Shown: positions 1-4,963, counted from the stretch's first letter. The stretch: 7,035 nucleotides of DNA from RGIG1995 sp045126815 (GCA_045126815.1 JBGVPD010000010.1:1-7035); one strand, 5' to 3'. A program made the numbers and translations. Notes: generated by a model from the sequence alone, not told the origin.

Positions 1-855
1 TGGAACTCACTAATATCTACTCGATCTGGAGGAAGCAAATGCCCATATTGCAGTGGATTAAAATTATTGAAAGGCTTTAATGATTTTAAAACAAAGCATC
101 CATCTGTTGCGGATGAGTGGTCAGAAAAAAACCTGACTTTAACGCCAGACATGGTGAATGATAAATCAGCGAAGAATGTTTGGTGGAAATGCAAAGTTTG
201 TGGGCACGAATGGAAAGCAGTAATTAAATCTAGAGCAAATGGTTCTATGTGTCCAGTATGTGCAGACAGAGTTGTTCGTGTTGGATACAATGACCTTGCA
301 ACCACCGACCCATATTTATTAGCGGAGTGGGATTATGAAAAGAACAATGATGTCTTACCGACATTGGTGACCCGTAATTCAATGAAATATGTATGGTGGA
401 AATGTGCTAACGGTCATTCTTGGAAAGCTAGAATATCTGATAGAACGCTTAATGATAAAAAGTGTTATTACTGTGAACAAGAATTTCAAAGTATCTTTCT
501 ACAACTAGTAGTAATGCTTTATGCTAATAGAATGGGACTTAAAGTTGAAGTTGATTCAGACGAAAGAATAGGTGTGAATTTATCAACGTTTATTCCAGAT
601 TTGAATTTAGCGATTGAAACGATCGAAAAGAGTGACAAGAAACAGAGGGAGCAAATAGTTAAAGAACATATATGTAATTGTAATAATATTAAATATGTAG
701 GAATTTGTTCCAAACAAGACTATGATAAAACTATCTCATTAGTAAAAGAAGCATTTAGATCCTCACATATTTTCATTAAGACAAACGATGATAGCGATAT
801 AGAGTTTTTGTGGAAATGGTTTATAGGAAAAAGGAAAGATTTTAAAACCCCTTGA
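1..855 (+). CDS. Tandem zinc-ribbon protein with possible degenerate nuclease-like C-terminus (5' end cut by window edge)
   Basis: The frame is open from base 1, so the real start lies outside the window; 284 residues are visible. Three treble-clef/zinc-ribbon units of the DUF4379 type can be read: a partial one ending CPYC (residues 14-17), one with WWKCKVCGHEW (from 62) closed by CPVC (84-87), and one with WWKCANGHSW closed by CYYC (155-158). Linkers of the kind GYNDLATTDPYLLAEW separate them, as is usual for this repeat family. The last ~125 residues contain FIPDLNLAIE (197-206), which resembles the core strand of Vsr/DUF559-like PD-(D/E)XK nucleases. The usual Asp before that strand is Ser here, and the YDG..WH segment is missing. 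By family the protein probably binds DNA or RNA. Nuclease activity is doubtful. Its upstream context is not visible. Confidence 0.75.
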   Translation, partial: WNSLISTRSGGSKCPYCSGLKLLKGFNDFKTKHPSVADEWSEKNLTLTPDMVNDKSAKNVWWKCKVCGHEWKAVIKSRANGSMCPVCADRVVRVGYNDLATTDPYLLAEWDYEKNNDVLPTLVTRNSMKYVWWKCANGHSWKARISDRTLNDKKCYYCEQEFQSIFLQLVVMLYANRMGLKVEVDSDERIGVNLSTFIPDLNLAIETIEKSDKKQREQIVKEHICNCNNIKYVGICSKQDYDKTISLVKEAFRSSHIFIKTNDDSDIEFLWKWFIGKRKDFKTP

Positions 856-880
856 TTTTTTATCGTTCTTTTAGTATAAT
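852..880 (+). promoter_or_regulatory. Sigma-A-type promoter overlapping the stop codon of the zinc-ribbon gene
   Basis: TTGATT (852-857), a 17-base spacer and a perfect TATAAT (875-880) form a good housekeeping promoter, with a predicted start near 887. The next gene downstream is the pspC-type gene at 1127, so the transcript would carry a leader of about 240 bases. No intrinsic terminator is seen between them. Confidence 0.55.
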
Positions 881-886
881 AAAGAA

Positions 887-1126
887 AAATAAAAGGATAA
901 GTTAGGTTTCATTGTGATCCAATAAAAGTGTATTGCGTGTGCCAATTTAAACCACACCTTAAACCAACTTTTATTTCGTGACGTGAATATATGTGAACTT
1001 ATGTGAACTTGATTACTTTCGTAAAACGTGAAATGTGAACTTATGTGGTCTTATGTGAACTTATATGAAGGTAATCATGGAAGTTCCCCACAATGAAGCC
1101 GCTTGACTAAGAGAGAGGTAGTTTAA
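887..1126 (+). promoter_or_regulatory. Candidate structured leader or small RNA upstream of the pspC-type gene
   Basis: This non-coding stretch holds two dyads. The first pairs AATAAAAGT (921-929) with ACTTTTATT (967-975) and encloses GTGTG (937-941)/CACAC (953-957). The second pairs 1005-1023 with 1064-1086: GAACTT with AAGTTC, GATTAC with GTAATC, then seven more positions including two G-U pairs, with a four-base bulge at 1077-1080. That is about 19 paired positions. It does not match any riboswitch or housekeeping RNA that I recognise. It could be a cis-acting leader, a processed small RNA or a protein-binding DNA region; the sequence does not decide between these. Confidence 0.3.
981..1070 (+). 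repeat. Array of 10-bp repeats, unit ATGTGAACTT
   Basis: Perfect copies lie at 991-1000, 1001-1010, 1033-1042 and 1053-1062. A variant (ATGTGGTCTT) lies at 1043-1052, and degenerate edge copies start at 981 and 1063. Two blocks of abutting units are separated by 22 bases. The unit length is close to one helical turn, which would place bound protein on one DNA face. The array also forms part of the arm and loop of the imperfect stem at 1005-1086. Confidence 0.7.
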
Positions 1127-1315
1127 ATGGAAAAGAAACTTTATAAATCGGCTACTGATAAAAAAATAGACGGCGTGTGTGCCGGTATTGCCGAATACTT
1201 TAATGTGGACCCCACGCTTGTTCGTCTATTGTGGGTATTGGCTACATTCTTTGCGGGAGCAGGAGTGTTGGCGTACATTGCAGCAGCAATTATTATGCCT
1301 CGCAAACCCGAATAA
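1127..1315 (+). CDS. Small PspC-domain membrane protein
   Basis: This 62-residue protein is essentially one PspC domain. KKLYKSATDKKIDGVCAGIAEYF matches the amphipathic N-terminal part of the family, followed by the conserved Asp-Pro-(T)-LVRL segment at about 28-35. One hydrophobic helix (about 34-57) ends in the typical IIMPRKP tail. PspC proteins act at the cytoplasmic membrane. In enterobacteria PspC takes part in phage-shock sensing, but short stand-alone clostridial copies have no settled role. The start is supported by GAGAGG (1113-1118), eight bases before the ATG. It is a single gene closed by its own terminator, and no psp partner is visible. Expression probably depends on the promoter at 852-880 through the unusual long leader. 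Confidence 0.9.
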   Translation: MEKKLYKSATDKKIDGVCAGIAEYFNVDPTLVRLLWVLATFFAGAGVLAYIAAAIIMPRKPE

Positions 1316-1334
1316 TTTTATAAAACATAAAAAA

Positions 1335-1366
1335 GACCTATGACTGAAAAGCCATAGGTTGTTTTT
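1335..1366 (+). terminator. Intrinsic terminator of the pspC-type gene
   Basis: ACCTATG (1336-1342) pairs with CATAGGT (1353-1359) across a 10-base loop, and a T-rich tract (GTTTTTG) follows. It lies 20 bases after the stop codon. Confidence 0.8.
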
Positions 1367-1375
1367 GTTATATAA

Positions 1376-1580
1376 CAATATTATTGTATAAAAATTGCTT
1401 TCATTTCTAACTTGTAGGAGCGACCATTGGTGTCCGTTTTATAAAGGATTTTCACCAATATTATTGGAATAAAAGTTACTTTCCCTCTTAATTTTGTAGG
1501 GACCGACGTCCCCGACGGTCCGTTTTATAAAGGATTTTCACCAGTATTATTGTGATAAAAATAACTTTACTTACTTTCTT
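1376..1580 (+). repeat. Tandem ~80-86 bp intergenic repeat, two full units and one partial
   Basis: Unit 1 (1376-1455) and unit 2 (1456-1541) both begin CAATATTATTG, continue through a T-rich segment into GTAGGR.CGAC, and end CCGTTTTATAAAGGATTTTCAC. A third unit begins CAGTATTATTG at 1542 and then diverges after about 35 bases. The palindromic centre differs between units 1 and 2 while the flanks are nearly identical. No coding potential is evident. Confidence 0.8.
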
Positions 1581-1586
1581 TTTTAT

Positions 1587-1616
1587 GTTACTTTCTTGCT
1601 GCGACAAGAAAGTAAC
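1587..1616. repeat. Perfect 12-bp-stem hairpin
   Basis: GTTACTTTCTTG (1587-1598) and CAAGAAAGTAAC (1605-1616) are exact reverse complements around the loop CTGCGA. TTACTTTCTT also occurs 17 bases earlier, at 1571-1580. There is no T-tract after the stem on either strand, so this is not a normal terminator. The AAGAAAGTAACCAAAGAA string is of a kind I associate with dispersed intergenic repeats, not genes. Confidence 0.8.
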
Positions 1617-1631
1617 CAAAGAAGTCGCCAA

Positions 1632-1663
1632 GGGGGAGGAGGATTCCGATTTCCTCCTCCCCC
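1632..1663. repeat. Perfect 12-bp-stem G/C-rich hairpin
   Basis: GGGGGAGGAGGA (1632-1643) pairs exactly with TCCTCCTCCCCC (1652-1663) across the loop TTCCGATT, followed by more C-rich sequence to 1675. The purine/pyrimidine strand bias and GC content stand out sharply from the AT-rich surroundings. It gives rise to proline- or glycine-rich false reading frames on the two strands. Confidence 0.8.
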
Positions 1664-1889
1664 CGCCCCCTCCTCTTAAAACGGCCAAACACACTCCGCA
1701 GGCTACGTGGTTTGGGTATTTATTTCGTAATATCGTCTCGCTTTATCATTTAATAAATGCTTGTCGGATATAAAAACGGGCGACCAAAGGTCGCCCCTAC
1801 GATGTCTATACTTATTGAATAGCTATGGAAGGGGCATTTTGTTTTTTGAGAATTATTATAAATATCAGTTGGAAACGCATAAAATTAAT

Positions 1890-1920
1890 ATAAAAACTCT
1901 CCACCACAAAAGCAGAGAGT
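1890..1920 (-). terminator. Intrinsic terminator of the small XRE gene
   Basis: Read on the minus strand, ACTCTC (1920-1915) pairs with GAGAGT (1901-1896) over a 13-base loop, followed by TTTTTA. It starts 17 bases after the stop codon of the XRE gene. Confidence 0.65.
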
Positions 1921-1937
1921 GTTTATATTTATGAAGA

Positions 1938-2180
1938 TTATTTAATTTCTTGCTCTATATCATCGAAAATGTTATCATCAAAAAATTCACGGAGTGAAAT
2001 ATCTAATCCGTCACATAACTTCTTAATAGTAACAATTCCGGGATTTTGGCTTTTCTCGTTCAAAACACTATAAAGTGTTGATGGAGATATGCCCGATATA
2101 TTTGCCAAAGCATTTATGGCAATATTTTTCTGATTACACAATTGAATAATACGGTTCGCAACAGCATTTTTAGTATTCAT
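1938..2180 (-). CDS. Small XRE-family (Cro/CI-type) transcriptional regulator
   Basis: The 80-residue protein is a single Cro/CI helix-turn-helix domain. The HTH core is about residues 9-67: a first helix around RIIQLCNQK, ALANISGISPSTLYSVLNEKSQNP for the turn and recognition helix, then the IKKLCDGLDISLREFF segment typical of the family. A short acidic tail follows. No ligand-binding or protease domain is present. The start is supported by AGAGGTGG (2193-2186) just upstream. It is divergent from the SLOG gene, and the shared 127-bp gap contains four CGATATATCG palindromes. By analogy with other XRE regulators with divergent partners, it probably binds these sites and represses itself and the neighbour. 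That is inference. Confidence 0.9.
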   Translation of the reverse strand: MNTKNAVANRIIQLCNQKNIAINALANISGISPSTLYSVLNEKSQNPGIVTIKKLCDGLDISLREFFDDNIFDDIEQEIK

Positions 2181-2193
2181 AGATCCACCTCTA

Positions 2194-2289
2194 CGATATA
2201 TTGTTGCAATAATTTTATAAAAATATTCGATATATCGTGTGGGATATATCGCAAAGTTGGAGTATTTGTGTTATAATTACGATATATCG
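2194..2289. promoter_or_regulatory. Four-copy CGATATATCG operator array
   Basis: Sites are at 2194-2203 (CGATATATTG, one mismatch), 2228-2237 (perfect), 2242-2251 (GGATATATCG, one mismatch) and 2280-2289 (perfect). The fourth covers the likely transcription start of the SLOG gene and the third its -35 region. The first lies just before the XRE ribosome site, and a possible minus-strand -10 (TATAAA, 2219-2214) lies between the first two. This layout is what mutual repression by one dimeric regulator would need. Confidence 0.75.
2269..2277 (+). promoter_or_regulatory. Extended -10 promoter of the SLOG gene
   Basis: TG (2269-2270), one base and then TATAAT (2272-2277) make an extended -10 element. 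No good -35 is present at the correct distance (TCGCAA at 2249-2254). The predicted start near 2284 falls inside the fourth operator copy. Confidence 0.6.
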
Positions 2290-2307
2290 CACATAGGAGG
2301 TAAATTT

Positions 2308-2781
2308 ATGCAAGAAAACACTTGTTGTTTTTTCGGTCACAGAACAATAAATGAAACCGAGGAGTTGAGGAGAAAATTGACCGATATCATTGAGTCATTG
2401 ATTACGGTCGAAAACGTAGATACTTTTTTCTTTGGAAGTATGAGCCGTTTTAATAGTTTGTGTTTGGAAGTTGTAACGGAAATAAAACAAAAATACCCCC
2501 ACATAAAACGAGTTTATGTAAGGGCAGAGTTTCCGTTTATTAATAATAATTATACAAAGTATTTACTTGAATCTTACGAGCATACCTATTACCCCGAAAA
2601 AATACTTGGTTCCGGCAGGGCATCATACGTCGAGCGTAACTATGAAATGATTAATAGCAGCCGTTTTTGCATCGTCTATTACGATAAATCGTATTCTCCC
2701 AAAAATCGAAAAAGCGGTACGGAAATTGCCATTAATTATGCTAAAAAACATAAGAAAGAGATAATAAATGTAATTGAATAA
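2308..2781 (+). CDS. SLOG-family (DUF1273/YpsA-like) nucleotide-binding protein
   Basis: I take the ATG at 2308 as the start, because AGGAGG (2295-2300) sits seven bases before it. A longer in-frame GTG form from 2239 would begin upstream of the promoter and run through the operators. The 157-residue product has a Rossmann-like SLOG pattern: CCFFGHR (6-12) as the first strand and phosphate-loop region, FFFGSMSRFN (40-49) matching the family's GxxSxFD-like element, IKRVYVRAEFP (66-76), and SGTEIAINYAKK (136-147) as the C-terminal helix motif. It is smaller than B. subtilis YpsA. SLOG domains are thought to bind nucleotide-derived ligands, but no reaction is established for this subgroup. The XRE gene and operator array imply tight control. 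It is cytoplasmic, with no signal or membrane segment. Confidence 0.85.
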   Translation: MQENTCCFFGHRTINETEELRRKLTDIIESLITVENVDTFFFGSMSRFNSLCLEVVTEIKQKYPHIKRVYVRAEFPFINNNYTKYLLESYEHTYYPEKILGSGRASYVERNYEMINSSRFCIVYYDKSYSPKNRKSGTEIAINYAKKHKKEIINVIE

Positions 2782-2784
2782 AAT

Positions 2785-2825
2785 AAAAACACCGATGAGA
2801 TTTCATTTGTCTCATCGGTGTTTTT
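2785..2825. terminator. Bidirectional terminator between the SLOG gene and tag
   Basis: ACACCGATGAGA (2789-2800) pairs perfectly with TCTCATCGGTGT (2810-2821) across a 9-base loop, and A- and T-tracts extend the stem on each side. It ends transcripts of both converging genes. The tag stop codon (2814-2812) and its last codons lie inside the right arm and T-tract. Confidence 0.9.
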
Positions 2826-3366
2826 TATATAAGTAGCATTCTTTGTCGTGGGAATAAATTAACCCTATTGCCTGTAAATAAGAATATATAATCGTAGAGC
2901 CGACGAATTTCATGCCCCTTTTTTTCAGGTCGTTTGATATTTTATCTGATAGGGCATTTGTCGTCTTGTCTGTTTCAAATATAATCTTATCTTTGGCAAA
3001 AATTTTTAAATAGTTATAAAACGAACCGTATTCATCAACAATCATCTTAAATATTTTACTGTTATTTATACTGGCATTTATTTTAAGTCTGTTTCTGATA
3101 ATACCTTTATTGTTGAGTAATTCTGTTATTTTTTTATCATCATAGGAGCATACTTTTTCTAAATCAAAATTGTCATAAGCCAATCTAAAACTATCCCTCT
3201 TGTTTAACACACATTCCCAAGATAGCCCCGCCTGAAAAGATTCCAATATCAACATTTCATACAGATATTTGTCGTTAAAATTTATCTGACACCACTCGTT
3301 ATCGTGGTATTCAACATATTTAGGATTTTTCATATTGCACCAAGCGCATCTTTTTTTGTCATCCAT
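2812..3366 (-). CDS. tag: DNA-3-methyladenine glycosylase I
   Basis: Tag removes 3-methyladenine from alkylated DNA as the first step of base-excision repair in the cytoplasm. The 184-residue length is close to E. coli Tag (187). The zinc-site ligands known from E. coli are conserved: Cys7 (RCAW), His21 (YHDNEW), and His173 and Cys177 (HDKEC). The base-binding pocket residues are also present: Tyr20, Glu42 and Trp50 in LESFQAGLSW. GIIRNRLKI and LKKRGMKFVGSTIIYSYLQAIGL are strong family signatures. The ribosome site is weak (AAGAG, 3380-3376). The gene starts 63 bases after the PAP2 gene with no terminator or clear promoter between, so co-transcription is likely. Its 3' end is built into the shared terminator. 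Confidence 0.95.
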   Translation of the reverse strand: MDDKKRCAWCNMKNPKYVEYHDNEWCQINFNDKYLYEMLILESFQAGLSWECVLNKRDSFRLAYDNFDLEKVCSYDDKKITELLNNKGIIRNRLKINASINNSKIFKMIVDEYGSFYNYLKIFAKDKIIFETDKTTNALSDKISNDLKKRGMKFVGSTIIYSYLQAIGLIYSHDKECYLYKKHR

Positions 3367-3429
3367 AAATTTAAACTCTTTTCTTGATTTTAGACTTTTA
3401 TCCGTATGGTTTTAGTGTGATTAATTAAA

Positions 3430-4071
3430 TTATTTTGTGAGCGAATAGTACGTCAAAACAAGACCTGTGCTTAGCAAAGCTCCGCCTATAATATCGGTAA
3501 GCCAATGAACACCCGATATAAGTCTGCCTATTACCATAAAAATTGTAAAGGAAGTGATAGCCAAAGCAACACATCTTTTGAGTGATCGTATCTTTATACG
3601 GTCGTTTAACTGCATTAAAGAAGTAGGCATAACACACATTACAAGTAGTGTTGTTGATGACGGATATGATGCCTCTAAAACACCTTCAATCAGTATCGGT
3701 CTGTAATTAACAATAAACACTTCAAAGAAAACAAATAGCGACAACGTGACAATGAAAAATCCGCCGAGAACGAGGATAGAAGTATCGACTTTGAGAACAC
3801 TTTTTCTTTTGACCAATTGTATAAAACCGAGCAAAGCAAAACCGAGTACAAATATAATCGGAATAATACTTAACCAATCGGTAACTTTGTACAGCATCAT
3901 ATTTACAGTCGTAATGTTGTGAAAATAACCGTTAAGTGTTGCAAAGCCGACGTTTGAGTTTTGCGGTCCAATCGGTTCTACGTCAACAAAAGATACTAAT
4001 GCCGTCCATACGATAAATGTGATAAGAAAAAATATGGCTGTGTAAAAATACTTTCTGTTTTCAAATTTCAT
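3430..4071 (-). CDS. PAP2-fold membrane protein with altered catalytic motifs
   Basis: The 213-residue protein has about six membrane helices (near 9-29, 66-86, 97-116, 140-155, 167-186 and 194-211), as expected for PAP2-superfamily lipid phosphatases. Motif 3 is intact: GR183-LISGV-H189-WLT-D193. Motif 1 (KxxxxxxRP) appears as E117..R124-P125, with Glu where Lys is expected. Motif 2 (PSGH) appears as PSST (137-140), with Thr for the catalytic-pocket His. Such proteins normally dephosphorylate membrane lipids such as undecaprenyl pyrophosphate or phosphatidic acid. Here the nucleophile and Asp remain but two motif residues differ, so activity may be changed or lost. The start is backed by AGGAAGG (4088-4082). 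It follows a membrane XRE regulator and precedes tag on the same strand. Confidence 0.85.
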   Translation of the reverse strand: MKFENRKYFYTAIFFLITFIVWTALVSFVDVEPIGPQNSNVGFATLNGYFHNITTVNMMLYKVTDWLSIIPIIFVLGFALLGFIQLVKRKSVLKVDTSILVLGGFFIVTLSLFVFFEVFIVNYRPILIEGVLEASYPSSTTLLVMCVMPTSLMQLNDRIKIRSLKRCVALAITSFTIFMVIGRLISGVHWLTDIIGGALLSTGLVLTYYSLTK

Positions 4072-4078
4072 TTTTTAA

Positions 4079-4138
4079 AAACCTTCCTTTTTGTGTATTC
4101 TTGACATTTTAAGTCAAATACATTTTACAGGAAGGTTT
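4079..4138 (-). promoter_or_regulatory. Dyad that could occlude the PAP2 ribosome site, with nested hairpin
   Basis: AAACCTTCCT (minus strand, 4138-4129) is perfectly complementary to AGGAAGGTTT (4088-4079), which contains the ribosome site of the PAP2 gene. Between the arms, TTGAC (4117-4113) and GTCAA (4105-4101) form a second dyad. In an RNA reading through from the upstream XRE gene, the outer stem would hide the ribosome site. The same DNA could instead be an operator. Confidence 0.5.
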
Positions 4139-4151
4139 GAATAGTGTGCAA
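4122..4151 (-). promoter_or_regulatory. Possible promoter for the PAP2 gene
   Basis: On the minus strand, TTGCAC (4151-4146), an 18-base spacer and TAAAAT (4127-4122) form a moderate sigma-A match. A transcript from here would start near 4115, after the 5' arm of the occluding dyad, and so would keep its ribosome site free. The call rests on motif match only. Confidence 0.4.
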
Positions 4152-4172
4152 GAATGGGGGCGTCACATCTAT

Positions 4173-4187
4173 GATACTTTTAGTATC
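4173..4187. other. Short palindrome directly after the membrane-XRE stop codon
   Basis: GATACT (4173-4178) and AGTATC (4182-4187) form a 6-bp stem with a 3-base loop, one base beyond the XRE stop codon. The T-run lies on the plus-strand side (4192-4198), inside the XRE coding end, so on the minus strand no U-tract follows the stem. It is therefore a poor terminator for that gene, and read-through into the PAP2 gene is plausible. Confidence 0.45.
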
Positions 4188-4188
4188 G

Positions 4189-4791
4189 TTATTTTTTTAT
4201 AAGCATTAACACTTTTATTATTAGGAACACAAACAAAAGGGTTGCTGCATAACTTTGAGAGCTTATGATAAACAGTAAAACTCCCGATATACTTAAAATA
4301 AGAGATAGTTTGCTTTTTGTTTTCAACCAAAGAGGGTTATTACAATTTTGAAAGGCAAGGGTTATAATTCCCAATATGGTGATCAGAGTAACGAAAACAA
4401 AGAAAATAATCCTTAAATAAGACGATATTGCAGTCAAAAACAAAAGGGATACTTCTTGTATTAATCCATTTTGTTTCTGGGCAAAAAGGGGGAGGAAAAG
4501 CAACATACACGCGCAAACGTCAAGCAATCCGAAAATCAGATCTCGAAAATTGTTTTGTTTTTGCTTGTTGTCTTCTTCAGCCAGTGACAAAAGTTCGTCA
4601 CCTGACAAGAGCTCGTCAATGGTAACTGAAAACAGTTTTGCTATTCCTTTCAGCGAGTCAATATTTGGGTAACCTCTGCCCGACTCCCATTTTGAAATGG
4701 CAGTTCGGGAAACGTAAAGAGCTTCTGCAAGTTCTTCCTGAGTAAGTCCTTTTTGCTTTCTTAATTCCTGTAATTTTTCGTTAAACTCCAT
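4189..4791 (-). CDS. XRE-family regulator with C-terminal membrane helices
   Basis: Residues 1-63 are a canonical Cro/CI helix-turn-helix domain (LRKQKGLTQEELAEALYVSR, then TAISKWESGRGYPNIDSL and the LFSVTIDELL closing segment). A charged linker (64-83) leads to about four hydrophobic stretches (near 84-104, 114-147, 162-177 and 180-198). The protein is thus likely anchored in the membrane with the DNA-binding domain in the cytoplasm. This architecture is common in clostridia, where such proteins are thought to sense envelope state, but the signal is unknown. AAAGAG (4804-4799) is the probable ribosome site, and a good promoter lies 45 bases upstream. It is the first gene of the minus-strand set XRE-PAP2-tag. 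Confidence 0.88.
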   Translation of the reverse strand: MEFNEKLQELRKQKGLTQEELAEALYVSRTAISKWESGRGYPNIDSLKGIAKLFSVTIDELLSGDELLSLAEEDNKQKQNNFRDLIFGLLDVCACMLLFLPLFAQKQNGLIQEVSLLFLTAISSYLRIIFFVFVTLITILGIITLAFQNCNNPLWLKTKSKLSLILSISGVLLFIISSQSYAATLLFVFLIIKVLMLIKK

Positions 4792-4835
4792 ACTAATACT
4801 CTTTCGCTGTGATTTTAGTTTTGCTTTCTATATAC

Positions 4836-4864
4836 ATTTTACCACAAATAATAAAAAATTTCAA
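4836..4864 (-). promoter_or_regulatory. Promoter of the membrane-XRE gene
   Basis: On the minus strand, TTGAAA (4864-4859), a 17-base spacer and TAAAAT (4841-4836) match the sigma-A consensus well. The predicted start is near 4829, giving a leader of about 38 bases before the ATG. Confidence 0.65.
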
Positions 4865-4910
4865 TGCACGGTATGCTAAAGAGTAAATTTGATCATATGG
4901 TATAAAATAC

Positions 4911-4949
4911 AATAGAGCATTAGTGGGAGAAGCCCACCAATGCTCTATT
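4911..4949. repeat. Long hairpin, 17 stem positions
   Basis: AATAGAGCATT (4911-4921) pairs with AATGCTCTATT (4939-4949), and GTGGG (4923-4927) with CCCAC (4933-4937), around a 5-base loop. The one remaining position (4922/4938) is an A-C mismatch in plus-strand RNA but a G-U pair in minus-strand RNA. A minus-strand transcript would therefore fold without interruption. Only a weak T-rich tract (GTATTTTAT) follows on the minus strand. Confidence 0.85.
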
Positions 4950-4963
4950 ATATTTAAATAAAA

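Larger units (their letters stand above)
1496..1800. repeat. MITE-like or REP-like composite bounded by inverted GTAGGG..CGACC palindromes
   Basis: The palindrome starting GTAGGGACCGACG at 1496 is followed by CCGTTTTATA. A reverse-complement version occupies 1777-1800, where GGGCGACC (1778-1785) and GGTCGCCC (1789-1796) form a perfect 8-bp stem around AAA and are preceded by TATAAAAACG. A third, direct copy is at 1414-1440. The two outer copies thus bound about 300 bases as ~30-bp imperfect inverted ends. Two perfect hairpins lie inside. Target-site duplications are not obvious and there is no transposase, so mobility is inferred only. Confidence 0.5.

Noticed and set aside
67..855. Start of the zinc-ribbon gene at the TTG at 67
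   Set aside because: The frame is open to base 1 and encodes half of a zinc ribbon (CPYC) before 67, so the gene begins outside the window.
981..1070. CRISPR array
   Set aside because: Units are only 10 bp, mostly abutting, with no 30-bp spacers and no cas genes.
1093..1110. Five-codon upstream frame (MKPLD) before pspC
   Set aside because: No ribosome site precedes it and its length is what chance would give.
1488..1773. Reading frames on both strands rich in Pro or Gly (1552-1773 plus, 1488-1694 minus)
   Set aside because: They translate the repeat mosaic and the G/C-rich hairpin. Their composition is low-complexity and no ribosome site or family match is visible.
2239..2307. N-terminal extension of the SLOG protein from GTG at 2239
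   Set aside because: The segment contains the promoter and two operator copies, and a strong AGGAGG site directs the ATG at 2308.
3425..3637. Minus-strand frame inside the PAP2 gene end
   Set aside because: It is an overlapping frame of a well-supported membrane protein, with no ribosome site of its own.
4173..4198. Plus-strand intrinsic terminator
   Set aside because: The 6-bp stem and T-run fit in shape, but no plus-strand gene or promoter lies upstream for it to serve.
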